Assembly (NCBI RefSeq): GCF_963082655.1
Contig: NC_081552.1
Location: 127,009,494-127,073,493, forward strand
DNA: 64,000 nucleotides
Reading direction: 5' to 3'
Origin: Stomoxys calcitrans
Lineage: Eukaryota; Arthropoda; Insecta; Diptera; Muscidae
Shown here: one piece after another, positions 44,959 to 56,540 of the stretch
Position numbering within the stretch: position 1 is the first letter of the stretch
Layout: each line of letters begins with the position of its first letter
The notes under the pieces: generated by a model
Told to the model about the DNA's origin: nothing
The model's database searches: none
Seen by the model: only the letters and a program-made list of their open reading frames with translations
Position numbers and translations under genes: made by a program

Positions 44959-45342
44959 TTCTAGAAGAGAAGGTATTTTCCATTGATAAACTCGAGCCGG
45001 TTTTTCGAGAGGAGAGTCCCAGTAAGGAGTCAGGTGGCACTGACTCTTAATTAAATACAATACTGAGTGCCAATGATACTCGAGATGGCAAGCCGAGTTA
45101 TTGGCGCCTTCAAATAACCAATGGCTAATGGCGTCTGTTCCCAGGTTAGAGGCGGCTGGAGGAGAGCGTCGAATCTTGGAGCAAGCGGCTCGCCACAACG
45201 AGGGATGCATGTGCAATCACACAAAACCCATGCGGTTGGGGTGGTGGGCCAATATCCCGCCCCCGGAAAACTATGAGAAACAAAGGAATATTAAAAACGG
45301 ACGCCCAACGTTGACGACCCACGCAAACGCAAAAAGGACCAT

Positions 45343-45934
45343 GATTTGCGGATCTGCATCTGGAATGTCCGCACTCTCTATAGAGTATGTGCACTATACA
45401 CGCTGGAGGATGTATTAGGCAGATATTACCGCCTTATAGGAAGAGCGATGGACTGGGAATGGCGTCACTACAACTCCAAGCGGTGACGAACTATACTATA
45501 GCTACCATAATATGAGACATGAATTTGGCTGTGGATTTGTTGATAGTCGGAGACTGAAACACCTTGTCTCCAGCTTTACTCTGATGAATGAGAGTCTAGC
45601 CACAATCCGCATAAAAGCCAAATTCTTCAACATCATCCTTATTTGTGCCCATGACCCGACGGAAGACAAAGACGAGCAGACCAAGGATATTTTCTAAGAG
45701 CGCCTAGAGAGAGAATATGGCCGCTTCCCCGCCCATGATATTAAAATCGTTCTGGGAGATTCAAATGCGAAGATAGGGAAGGAAGACAGTTTTGGTTCAA
45801 CAGTCGGAAACCCATTTGAATATGGCGAGAAAAGTACGTTCTGGCACTGCACGTAAGCTGCAAACACAACAGATGGCAGCGGCATACTCCACTTGACTGA
45901 CGCCACTGCTTGATGATAGCACTCCTTGTTCCGA
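45343..45934 (+). pseudogene. RTE2 endonuclease, N-terminal two thirds
   Basis: LRICIWNVRTLYR (~45,350) is the first strand of the fold; then frames reading DCGFVDSRRLKHLVSSF, MNESLATIRIKAKFFNIILI, CAHDPTEDKDEQ, IKIVLGDSNAKIGKED and the approach to TPCSD. The Asp-Phe-Asn motif is altered to Asp-Ser-Asn. Several frames are used, so it is inactive. Confidence 0.72.
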
Positions 45935-46525
45935 ACACGAAGACATAACTACATGCTGTCTAAGCAATACCTTTTGGGCTGTTATCGCAGAAACCATCCA
46001 AATCATCATCTTGTGGATAGATTCCCACCGCCCAGAAGCCTTAAGGTAGATCTACACGATCTAGAGCGTGAGGTTCAGCGCTACAAGAGAGAACCTCTAG
46101 ATCAAGCGGCATATCAAGCGGGTCTGAACAACATTCATGCAGACACGATAGCAGACACAGTAATTGGCTACCGGGTGAATGTAGTCCTTGGAGAACGACC
46201 GCCACCCATTGCACCCGAAGAAATCGACCTCCCCGGGCAAACCAGAGTGGTTCTGGCTCAATTACGTTCCGGCAGATGCAGCCGCCTCAATTCCCATAGA
46301 GCTAGGATTGATGCCGACGTGCAAGATGTATGTCCCGATTGTAACCGGGGACCGCACGATACACGTCACCTGTTTAACTGCCCGGCCAGACCCACTCGAC
46401 TCAGACCCAGATCCCTGTGGACGCACCCCATCTTAGTTGCAGAGTTCCTGGGTCTTGAAACTCAACAGAATCAAGCAGACGAAAGATAGAACACAATAAA
46501 CTGCTACAACAACTCCTTGTTCCGA
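45921..46525 (+). repeat. 14-bp target-site duplication flanking the nested fragment
   Basis: ACTCCTTGTTCCGA at 45,921-45,934 and again at 46,512-46,525. Removing one copy plus the insert rejoins the RTE reading S-T-P-C-S-D, which is uninterrupted in RTE1. Confidence 0.92.
45935..46511 (+). pseudogene. 5'-truncated non-LTR element, C-terminal coding fragment
   Basis: An open frame (ending ~46,489) with NYMLSKQYLLGCYRRNHPNH near the start and a C-terminal zinc knuckle, CPDCNRGPHDTRHLFNCP (Cys-X2-Cys-X7-His...Cys), followed by LWTHPILVAEFLGLE and a stop. A short 3' end, GAACACAATAAACTGCTACAAC, follows. This is the tail region of a Jockey- or I-group polyprotein after the RT. Only the last ~190 codons were inserted, the usual result of incomplete reverse transcription. 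The frame is intact, so the insertion may be fairly recent. Confidence 0.75.
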
Positions 46526-48043
46526 TGACATAATGGCGCAGTGGTAAACTATTGCCCACTCCATGGAAAATTCTGCGAAATTTGGAAAGAACTTTTACCA
46601 AACTGCTAGTGTCCGATGTTTGCGTCGAAGAGGATACCGCAGATCCAATCAATGATGATAGTATAGAATGTTTATCTCCTAGTCAGAATGAGGTCCAAGT
46701 AGCAGTGACCCGACTAAAGAACAACAAGCCAGCACGAGCCGAAGGGTTACCCGCTGAACTATTTAAGACCGGAGGCGACACGCTGATAAAGCGTTTATGT
46801 CAGCTTATCTGCGCAATCTGGCTAGAAGAACGCATACCCGATGATTGGAAGCTCAGCATACTATGTCTCGTACACAAGAAACGAGACAAGACGGAATGCG
46901 CCAGCGCATACAAGATACTTTCGAGCGTACTGTATGATAGATGAAAACGTAAAGTCAATGAGAAAGTTGGGCCCTATCCATTCGCCCTTAGACCTGGAAA
47001 ATCCACCCTGGACCAGATATTCACACTGCGACGAATCCTGTAAAAGACTCGAGAAGGACAAATCAACACCTACCATCTCTTTGTTGACTACAAAGTCGCC
47101 TTCGATACTCCTTTACCTTCAAAGGCATTTCAAGCCATGTGTGAGTTTGGTATCCCTGCAAAATTAATAAGACACTGCAGGATGACACTTGCTGATACGC
47201 GTTCCTCAGTAAAAATAGGAAAGAGTCTCTCCGAACCATTCAAAACCAAACGAGGTTTAAGACAAGGAGACAGCCTATCGTGTGATCTCTTTAATATCCT
47301 TCTGGAGAAGATTATACGAGATGTAGATGTGAATAGATATGGCACACTAATCACAAGAGAACACATGCTACTCACCTACGCCGACGACATCGACATCATA
47401 GGTCGGTCACCGGAAGTATTAGCCTTTGAGAGAATCGAATGAGAGTCGGTAAAAATCGGTCTTGCAGTAAATGGAGAAAAGACGAGATGGATGTTTCCAA
47501 CTCACAAAACGCCTTGTACAACCGACCAGATAGAGAAAATGGAGAAAGTTGGGAACCACAACTTTAAGATAGCCAGTAACTTAATCTACCTCGGCACCGC
47601 CGTAACCGAAACGAATGACACCAGTTTTAGATAAAGCGAAGAATAGTACTGGCAAACAGATGCTACTTTGGATTAAGTAAGAAGTTTAGAAACAAGACCA
47701 CCTCTCGACAGACGAAGATTACACTATACAAGACATTGATACTACCCGTGTTGTTATATGGTTCTGAGGCATGGGTACTTGTGAAAGCTGATGAGGCAGT
47801 TCTGGGAGTATTTGAGAGAAAGATTTTTGGTAAAATATATTGACCAGTTTGGGTTAATGGAGAATATAGGCGTATGAACCACGGGCTGTAAGCGCTTTAG
47901 GACGACGATAGCATAGTTATACATATCAAAATGCAAAGGCTGCGTTAGCTAGGTCATGTTGTCAGAATGGATGAAGAAGCTCCAGCAAAGAAATCTTTTG
48001 AAGGCAAACACGGTGGTACACGCCAACCGGGAAGACCAAAATA
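46526..48043 (+). pseudogene. RTE2 reverse transcriptase and C-terminal tail
   Basis: 46,552-46,944 reads VAVTRLKNNKPARAEGLPAE and RIPDDWKLSILCLVHKKRD (fingers). The Arg-Gly-Ile-Ser block is deleted. TFDTPL-type motif A appears near 47,100 in a shifted frame. 47,137-47,442 reads RGLRQGDSLSCDLFNILLEK and TYADDIDIIGRS with both Asp present. 47,500-47,640 gives THKTPCTTDQIEKMEKVGN, and the tail runs to KSFEGKHGGTRQPGRP. At least five frame changes. Confidence 0.78.
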
Positions 48044-48045
48044 AT

Positions 48046-48490
48046 TTACTTTAATAACCAATATTTTTTTATTTCAAGTACTTAGATTATTTTTTTTATT
48101 AACTAAAAACAGTCTACTTAATATGGCCAATATTGGACAGAAAACGACCCACAAAAGGAAGAATCTATGCAAAATATCATCCGGATAGCATTACTCGTTC
48201 CGACGGTAGCGCGATTCAAGGTGATACAAACGAAATTACGAAATTTGGTGAAAAATGCACTTTATAGGGCGCAACTCATAGTTCTGAGCCAAGGAACGAG
48301 ATTCTGAAGTTCGTTTCTTGGTCAAATGCCCCCGAACCCCTAGCGACTCAAGATGCACCCTAGTGGGGCGCTATTTAAATTCCCACAGGAGTATATTTAA
48401 TGTGGCTCCCTTTACACTCACCATGTGATGTCTTCACACTCATCATCATCATTCTCCTCCTATTCATCCTAAATTTTGGATAAAAACCAG
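48046..48490. other. Unassigned spacer
   Basis: AT-rich start, then ~300 bp of mixed composition with CTTCTTGG-like and ATCATCATCATTCTCCTCC runs. No transposon end or gene recognised. Confidence 0.4.
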
Positions 48491-49573
<1,083 letters not shown>

Positions 49574-49765
49574 TTGGGTTGCCCAAAAAGTAATTGCGGA
49601 TTTTTCATATAGTCGGCGTTGACAAATTTTTTCACAGCTTATGACTCTGTAATTGCATTCTTTCTTCTGTCAGTTATCAGCTGTTACTTTTAGCTTGCTT
49701 TAGAAAAAAAAGTGTAAAAAAGTATATTTGATTTGATTCTAAGTTTTATTAAAAATGCATATTGA
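49574..49765 (+). mobile_element. MITE C2, 3' truncated, nested in E2
   Basis: TTGGGTTGCCCAAAAAGTAATTGCGG to TTATTAAAAATGCAT, identical in order to C1 and C3 but missing the last ~45 bp with the right terminal repeat. A TA precedes the left end. Confidence 0.8.
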
Positions 49766-49788
49766 TATTTATGTCCAACTAGCTGACC

Positions 49789-51803
49789 CGGGCCCGCTCC
49801 GCTGCGCCTTCATTTACTTTATATGGGACAAAAATTTCCTTCCTTGGAATATTTATTTTCGACAATTAAAAATCTTTTAGTGAAATACCATGCTACGAAA
49901 ATAGTATATCACTTGACTAACAGTTAAACAATATAAGTGCCTTTATCTCAATCCCATATGATCTTTATTGGTATACGAATTTAAGTTTGGATGTAAGGTG
50001 TACATCCATATTTCAGCCCGATAATCTTATGATGTCTGATTTAGTGGTGTTTTCGGGGGAGAAGTGGTCCGCCAGATACTTGGCCCTGAAAAAATATCAG
50101 CATAGTGCTCTTCCCTTAAATACCATTTATTTAAACCCCATATTGCCATTGGCTTAAGAGGAGTTTACAGGACGAGGCGTCCACCAAACACATGGCCCCA
50201 AAATAGGTTATCAAATTCGTTTTCTAATCTCAAATACCTTTCATTTGAGCCACATATTGGCATGGTCGAAACATTTTTTCCGTTTGGGGGTGTTTTGGGA
50301 AAGGGGTGATGCCCTAAATACATGGTCCTAAATTTTTCGTATTTTACTCCCAAATACCTTTATTTGAGCCCGATATTGCGATGGTCAGTAAAAAATTGCT
50401 GTTTGTGGGGTATTTTGGGAAAGGGGTGGACCCCCAGAAAATTGGTCCCGAAAATGGGTATCAATTCTTGCTCTACCCCCCAATACCTTTAATTTAAGCT
50501 CCACATTGACATGGTCGGTAAATATGCCCGATTTAGGGGTGTTTTGGGGATTAGGGTGGTCCCCCAAACACTAAGCCCGGAAAATATATCAGCAACGCAC
50601 TCTATTCTCATATATCTACATATCATTTATTTGAACCCCATATTGCCATTGCCCTCAAAATTGGATATCTAATTCGTTTTGTAATCTCATTTAAACTCCT
50701 TATTGCTAAAGTCAGCAAATATGTCCGGTTTAGGGTATTGACCCCAAAAACTATGAATATTTAGTTCCACTCTCAATAAGACCCAAATTGTCTTGGTGAG
50801 CAAATACGTCCTATTTGGGGGTTGTTATGGTGGTGGGACGTTCGCTAGACAGTTTATGTTGATATCAGATACGTGGTCTACTCCCACATACATTTAATTT
50901 GAGCCCAATATTTCCATAGTCGACAAACATGACCGGCTTGGGAGGTGTTTTGGGGGATGGGCGGCCACTCAGTGAGTTAGCCTTGATCCTTGATATATCG
51001 GATTCGTATTCCACTCTAAAAACCCTCTTATTTGAGCCTCATACTGCAATAGTCAGAAAATACTTACTATTTGGGTGGTGTTGTGGTGGCCCCATAGACA
51101 CTTTTCCCGAAAATTGGTATCAAATTCGTGCTTTACTTCCAAAGACCTTCACTTGAGCCCCATATTGCTATGGTCGTAAATTTTTACCCTTTGGGGGATG
51201 TTTTGGTGAGAGGCGGCCCCCCAAATACTTGGTCCCATATTTGGATATCAGATTCTAATTCTACACTCAAATACTTTTATTTAAGCCCCATATTCCTATG
51301 GTCAGTACATAAGTCCTGTTTGGGGGGTATTTTGAGGATGGGGTCCACCCCCCGAGAAATGTGGTCCCACATATGGATATCAGATTCGTATTCTACTCGC
51401 AAATACCTTTCATTTGAGTCCCATATTGCCATGATCGGTAAATATGTCCGATTTAGGGGTGTTTTGGAGGTTGGGTGGTGTAGTGGGGGTGGGGTGCCCC
51501 CATAGACACTTTTCCCGAATATTGATATCAGATTTGTGCTTTACTCCCAAGGACCTTTCATTTGAGCCCCATGTGGCTATGGTCGTAAATGTGTGTATTT
51601 GGATATCAGATTCGTATTCTACAATCAAATACCTTTTATTTAAGCCCCATATTCCCATGGTCGGTAAATATGTCCGATTTTGGGGTGTTTTGGAACTTGG
51701 GGTGGTCCCGCTAGCGCTTGGTCCGACAATTGGATATCAGATACGTTTTATTATCCTAAATACCTTTAATTTGAGCCCCATATTGTCGTGATTGGTCTAA
51801 ATA
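49789..51803 (+). repeat. Family A element, 5' and central part (interrupted by K)
   Basis: Begins CTAGCTGACCCGGGCCCGCTCCGCTGCGCC, the clean A start. Contains about twelve internal units, runs to GTCGTGATTGGTCTAAATA, and is interrupted by element K. Very similar to the copy at 63,113. Confidence 0.82.
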
Positions 51804-53470
51804 GGAATTTGACCACGAGTTACTTTCCATTAGCGTGGAAACATGCCAAAGTCATCCCACTGCCTAAAAATTCCAAGGAATATAGACCAATTGCCATTCT
51901 TTGTTACTTGTCAAAGGTCTTTGAGAAAATATTGTGTTTGCAAATGTCGTCTTTTGTCAACGAGAACTCTTTGTTATATGTGAGACAGTCCTGGTTTCAA
52001 CCTAACCACAGCTGAGTAACTGCCTTGGCAAAGGTCACTGAGAGGATCAGGGTCAATTTGGGGAATGACAAGATAAATTTCCTTGTTCTTCTTGACCATT
52101 CTAAGGCATTTGACACTGTGGATCATTCCTTGTTATGTGATAAGATGAGACATCTTTATTCGTCTTATTTTGTCGTACCTGTCACACCGCACTCAGTCCG
52201 TCAGTTATAAGTTTTCTCTATCGGCACCTCTGCTTGTTTTCCTCAGGGATCAATTCTGGGTCCTCTTCTCTTTTCATTGTACAGTAACGACTTGGCGGGT
52301 CAATTGTCTTATTGTGAGGTACGTGTGTACGCTGACGATGTACAAATATATATCGGCAGTCCGAGGGATGAGATTGGTGAAAACATACGTCTGCTTAATC
52401 ATGATCTGTCAAGAGTCAGCACGTGGGCAAAAGCCAATGACCTGTGTCTCAACCCTGTAAAGTCCAAGTGTGTGGTTATCAGAAACAGTGATGTCGGTAT
52501 ATTCATTAACGACTCTAGATTGGAAATCGTTCCTCATGCAAAGAACTTGGGCGTTGTTATTAACAGCACTCTGACTTGGAATAATCATATCGGCTCTGTC
52601 GTTGGTCAGGGATATTCAAAATTGCGTGCTCTCTGGGCCCCTCAGTCGGTTACTCCGCTGCGGGTTAGGTCTCTCTTGGCAAAGACTTATCTTGTTCCTG
52701 GCATTATCTACGGCTGTGAGTTGTTTGCTAATTGCGACTCGGTAAGTAAACGTAAGCTAAACACCTATTTTAATAGCGTTACTCGTTATGTATTTCGCTT
52801 GAGACGGCGCAATTCCATCTCTGAATACTCTTTATCTCTGTATGGCGTCTCCTTACAGCACTTGTTGTTCCTAAGATCGCTTACTTTCCAGCATAAAATG
52901 ATCTACACGCAGGCACCACAATATCTGTATGGATTTATTGATTTCGCCAGATCTACTAGAGGTAAAAAAAACATTCCCAAAATGTATCGGAGGCTTGTTT
53001 CTGAATGGCATATGTTCATATTCGCTGTACGTCTCTGGAATTCACTTCCTAACGATCTGCAATTACTCAGTAACTCGGCAACATTTAAAACCACACTTTG
53101 GAAACATTTTACTGCATTAAGTTGATGAATGTTAAGACTCATTTATATATTTATTTTTATTCTTCTATACTTCCCTTAATTTCTTTTTTTTTCGGATCAA
53201 CTAAGTCTATTAATTCCTCTTTAATTGATAAATTCAATTTTGTTTTTTTTTTTCTTTTAAATTCAAATCAACAAAGCAACAATTGTTAGTTTTTTCCGTA
53301 AGTTATTCATTCAAAAACTGTGATGTATTGTACAGCTATAGATTCTTAGTTTTAAGTGTTCACTATGTACAATTGCTGGAGATATTACCCGCACTTTAAT
53401 TATAAGAATTTTATATTCTTGTTGTGCGGGTGTAAATAAATAAATTACAAATTAAATTAAAAAAAAAAAA
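51804..53470 (+). mobile_element. Jockey/CR1-type element K, 5' truncated, nested in A
   Basis: Starts mid-RT, ends in an A run at 53,459-53,470 after AATAAATAAATTACAAATTAAATT. The A host reads GGTCTAAATA before and TATATATGTTTGGTAGG after it, which rejoin as in the intact A copy near 35,210; any target duplication is hidden in the TA repeat. Different family from J1/J2. Confidence 0.8.
51806..53125 (+). pseudogene. Element K reverse transcriptase
   Basis: Short frames give PLAWKHAKVIPLPKNSKEY, RPIAILCYLSKVFEKIL, FLVLLDHSKAFDTVDHSLL (motif A) and a shifted QGSILGPLLFSL equivalent. The 282-codon frame 52,277-53,125 is then intact from LSYCEVRVYADDVQIYI (both catalytic Asp) through KSKCVVIRNSD, LGVVINSTLTWNNHI, AKTYLVPGIIYGCELF and the C-terminal FAVRLWNSLPNDLQLLS. 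The N-terminal part has three frame changes. No RNase H. Confidence 0.82.
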
Positions 53471-53844
53471 TATATATATATATATGTTTGGTAGGTTTTA
53501 GGGTGGGGCAGACTCCCTAGGTACCCCATCCGAAATTTGGATACCAAATTTTTATTTTTAGGGTACTATATGAGAGCACACACAATTTCGCTTAAGTCGC
53601 ACCACCCATCTTCGAGATCTGGCGTTTCTGAAAATTAGGGAATGGGGGAGGGTCCCCCTCCCCTTCAGATTTCAAAAAATTTAGTACCCTATTTTCACCA
53701 CGGGGTCATTATGCACCATCTGTGAAAATTTCAAGAAAATCGGTTCAGGCGTTTCTGAGTCTATAAGGAACACACAAACATACAAACAAACAAACATACA
53801 AACAAACAAACAAACAAATCTACAAACAAACACAAATTGATTTT
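53471..53844 (+). repeat. Family A element, 3' part, tail carrying B12
   Basis: ATGTTTGGTAGGTTTTAGGG to the A tail (AACAAACATACAAACAAACA...CAAATTGATTTT), where a B element starts in the T run. After the B copy the tail ends ATATATAAGAT at 55,009-55,019. Confidence 0.82.
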
Positions 53845-54465
53845 TATACCCTCCACCATAAGATGGGGGGTATACTAATTTCGTCATTCTGATTGTAACT
53901 ACTCGAAATACAACTCTTCCGTCCGTCCGTCTGTCTGTCGAAAGCACGCTAACTTCCGAAGGAGTAAAGCTAGCCGCTTGAAATTTTGCACAAATACTTC
54001 TTATTAGTGTAGGTCGGTTGGTATTGTAAATGGGCCATATTGGTCCATGTTTTGATATAGCTGCCATATAAACCGATCTTGGGTCTTGACTTCTTGAGCC
54101 TCTAGAGTGCGCATTTCTTATCCGATTGGGATGAAATTTTGCACGACGTGTTTTGTTATGATATTCAACAACTCTGCCAAGTATGGTTCAAAATGGTTTA
54201 TAACCTGATATAGCTGGCATATAAACCGATCGTGGGTTTTGACTTCTTGAGCCTCTAGAAGGCGCAATTCTTATCCGATTGGAATGAAATTCTGCACGAC
54301 GTGTTTTGTTACGATATCCAAAAACTGTGCCAAATTTGGTTCAAATGGGTTCATAACCTGATATAGATGTCATATAAACAGATCTGGGGACTTGACTTCT
54401 TGAGCTTCTAGAGGGCGCAATTCCTATCCGATTTGGCTGAAATTTCGCAAGATGTCTCATCTTAT
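53845..54465 (+). mobile_element. Family B 5' part B12a
   Basis: TATACCCTCCACCATAAGATGGGG, shortened GTCY tract and four internal units, ending in AAGATGTCTCATCTTAT, where an inverted B 5' fragment follows. Confidence 0.75.
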
Positions 54466-54510
54466 CGAAATTAGTATACCCCCCATAAGATGGGGGGTAT
54501 ACTAATTTCG
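54466..54510. repeat. 45-bp palindrome made of two head-to-head B 5' ends
   Basis: CGAAATTAGTATACCCCCCAT, a 3-base spacer AAG, then the exact inverse ATGGGGGGTATACTAATTTCG. Both halves match bases just inside the B 5' end. Confidence 0.93.
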
Positions 54511-55008
54511 TCATTCTGATTGTAACTACTCGAAATATTCGTCTGAGACCCGATAAAGTATATATATTCTTGATCGTCGTGAAATTTAATGTCGATCTAG
54601 CCATGTCCGTCCGACTGTCCGTCCGTCTGTCCGTCCGTCCGTTTTGCCTGAAATTTTGTACGAAGGATCCTCTCATGACCATCAACATTCGTATTTATTA
54701 TGGTCTGAATCGGTCCATAGCCCGATACAGCTCCCATATAAATCGATCTCTCTATTTTACTTTTTGAGCTCACAAAGAGCGCAATTCTTATTCGAATTGG
54801 CTGACATTTTACACAGGTCTCCAATATATAATTTAATTGTGGTCCGAACCGGACCATATCTTGATATCGCTCTAATAGCAGAGCAAATCTTTTCTTATAT
54901 CCTTTTTTTGCCTAAGAAGAGATGCCGTGAAAAGAACTCGAGAAATGCGATCCATGGTGGAGGGTATATAAGATTCGGCCCGGCCGAACTTAGCACGCTT
55001 TTACTTGT
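54481..55008 (+). mobile_element. Family B internally deleted copy B12b
   Basis: From the palindrome the copy reads the normal 5' region and a GTCY tract (54,605-54,642), then joins directly to GTTTTGCCTGAAATTTTGTACG of the last internal units, skipping about 700 bp. It runs to a perfect 3' end, GGCCCGGCCGAACTTAGCACGCTTTTACTTGT. Confidence 0.78.
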
Positions 55009-55672
55009 TATATATAAGATATGTTTGTTTGGGGAAGTTTTTTCGGTTGAACGACCTCTCTCATACTTCCTCCCAATTTTTAATACCATATTCGTATTCT
55101 ACTCTCCAATACCTTTTATTTGATACCCATATATTCCTTTTGGTCCACTTTTGAATTTAGGTGGTGTTTTTGTGGTAACGGGGGAGCGTCCGCCCCCTTC
55201 CAATATTAACAAACTAAAAAGTCTTTTCCACCTTCCTGACCATTTCTGAATCTACTCCCTAATACCAAATAGCATTCGAGTTCTAAATTGTCATTAACGT
55301 CCAATAAACCTATTTTAGGGCGTTTTGGGGTCGGGCGGCCCCCAGTTACTTGGAACCAATTTGTAATATGAAATTCGAAGTCTACTCTTGAATACCTTTC
55401 ATTTGAATCCCATATTGTCCCGATCGGTTCACTTTTATTTTGGGGTCGTATATCTAGGTTAAGGAGGAGGGTCCGCCACCACCAATATCAATAAATTATA
55501 TAGCCTATTGCTCCTTCCATACCACTCCCACAATCTGTGAACATTTGAAACAAATCGGGTTAGCCGTTTTTGAGTCTATACGGAACAAACAAATTTACAA
55601 ACCCACAAACAAACAAACAAACATACATACAAGTAATCAAACAAACAAACATTTGTTTGTATATATAGATTT
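55009..55672 (+). repeat. Family A tail remnant and a second, older A-like copy
   Basis: ATATATAAGAT closes the A element of 49.8-53.8 kb. From 55,020, a diverged A-like sequence (GGGGCGTTTTGGGGTCGGGCGG, AATACCTTTCATTTGAATCCC) ends with its own tail, CACAAACAAACAAACAAACATACATAC and TGTATATATAGAT. Confidence 0.65.
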
Positions 55673-55721
55673 CAAATTTGTCTAGGCTTTCTTAATTTGG
55701 AAAGCTGATACTCTTACTATT

Positions 55722-56444
55722 TGTACATCCTGCACTATAGGATGGGGGTATACTTACTTAGCCATTCCGTTTGTAACACTTCGAAATATTGTATTTTTTA
55801 TCCTCTAGAGGGTGCAATTATTGGGTTGCCCAAAAAGAAATTGCGAATTTTTCATATAGTCGGCGTTGACAAATTTGTTCACAGCTTGTGACTCTGTAAT
55901 TGCATTCTTTCTTCTGTCAGTTATCAGCTGTTACATTTAGCTTGCTTTAGAAAAAAGTGTAAAAAAGTATATTTGATTAAAGTTCATTCTAAGTTTTATT
56001 AAAAATGCATTTATTTTCTTTTAAAAAATCCGCAATTACTTTTTGGGCAACCAAATATTATCCAAACTTGCTGAAATGTTGTTTCGTTATGACTCCCAAC
56101 AATCGCGCCAAGAATGGTCCAAATAGTTTCATCTCTTCATATAGCTTCCATATAAACCGACCTCTGGATTATATTTCTTGAGCCTCTATAGTCCGCAATT
56201 AGCTAACATTTTGGACAATGCCTTTTCCTATGACCTCCATGCATGCAAGTATGGGCTGAATCGGTCTAAAGCCTGATACAGCTCGGATATCAACTGATCT
56301 TCCGATTGCACTTCTTGAGCCCCTAGATGGCGAAGTTATTGTCTGATTTGATTGAAACTTTGCACAATGACTTTGAAATTTTGTCTACAGCATGCAAATA
56401 AAGTGTGGCCCAAATCGGTCCATCACCAGATGCGCTTTCAAAGT
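55722..56444 (+). mobile_element. Family B fragment B14, split by MITE C3
   Basis: CACTATAGGATGGGGGTATACTTAC starts a diverged B. It is interrupted at GTGCAATTA (55,820) by MITE C3 and resumes with TTATCCAAACTTGCTGAAATG (56,058). Several eroded internal units follow; no 3' end. Confidence 0.62.
55821..56055 (+). mobile_element. MITE C3, full length, with TA duplication
   Basis: Ends TTGGGTTGCCCAAAAAGAAATTGCG and CGCAATTACTTTTTGGGCAACCAAA, flanked by TA at 55,819-55,820 and 56,056-56,057. Cutting it out restores the B sequence GTGCAATTATTATCC. Best-preserved C copy in the window. Confidence 0.88.
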
Positions 56445-56540
56445 TCGTCCATCCGTCCGTCTGTCTGTCGAAAGCACGCTAACTTTTGAAGCAGTAAAGC
56501 TAGCCGCTTGAAATTTTTCACAATTACTTTTTATTAATTT
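56445..56540 (+). mobile_element. Family B fragment B15, left part (interrupted by A)
   Basis: GTCCATCCGTCCGTCTGTCTGTCG, then AGTAAAGCTAGCCGCTTGAAATTTTTCAC and TTTATTAATTT. It resumes at 59,688 after the nested A element. Confidence 0.7.

Larger units (their letters stand above)
44990..48045 (+). mobile_element. RTE-type retrotransposon RTE2, decayed, with a nested fragment
   Basis: 5' region (CAGGTGGCACTGACTC, CAAATAACCAATGG, CGCCACAACGAGGG), endonuclease (45,343-45,920), nested fragment (45,935-46,511), endonuclease end and RT (46,512-47,640), and C-terminal tail (47,640-48,043: LPVLLYGSEAW, LGHVVRMDEEAPA). RTE features: no RNase H, SDH-type endonuclease, short tail. Its sequence is more complete than RTE1 but broken by many frameshifts. 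Confidence 0.78.

Noticed and set aside
45926..46489. 187-codon open frame as a host zinc-knuckle gene
   Set aside because: It is flanked by a 14-bp target duplication, lacks its own start context and matches the C-terminal tail of non-LTR polyproteins.
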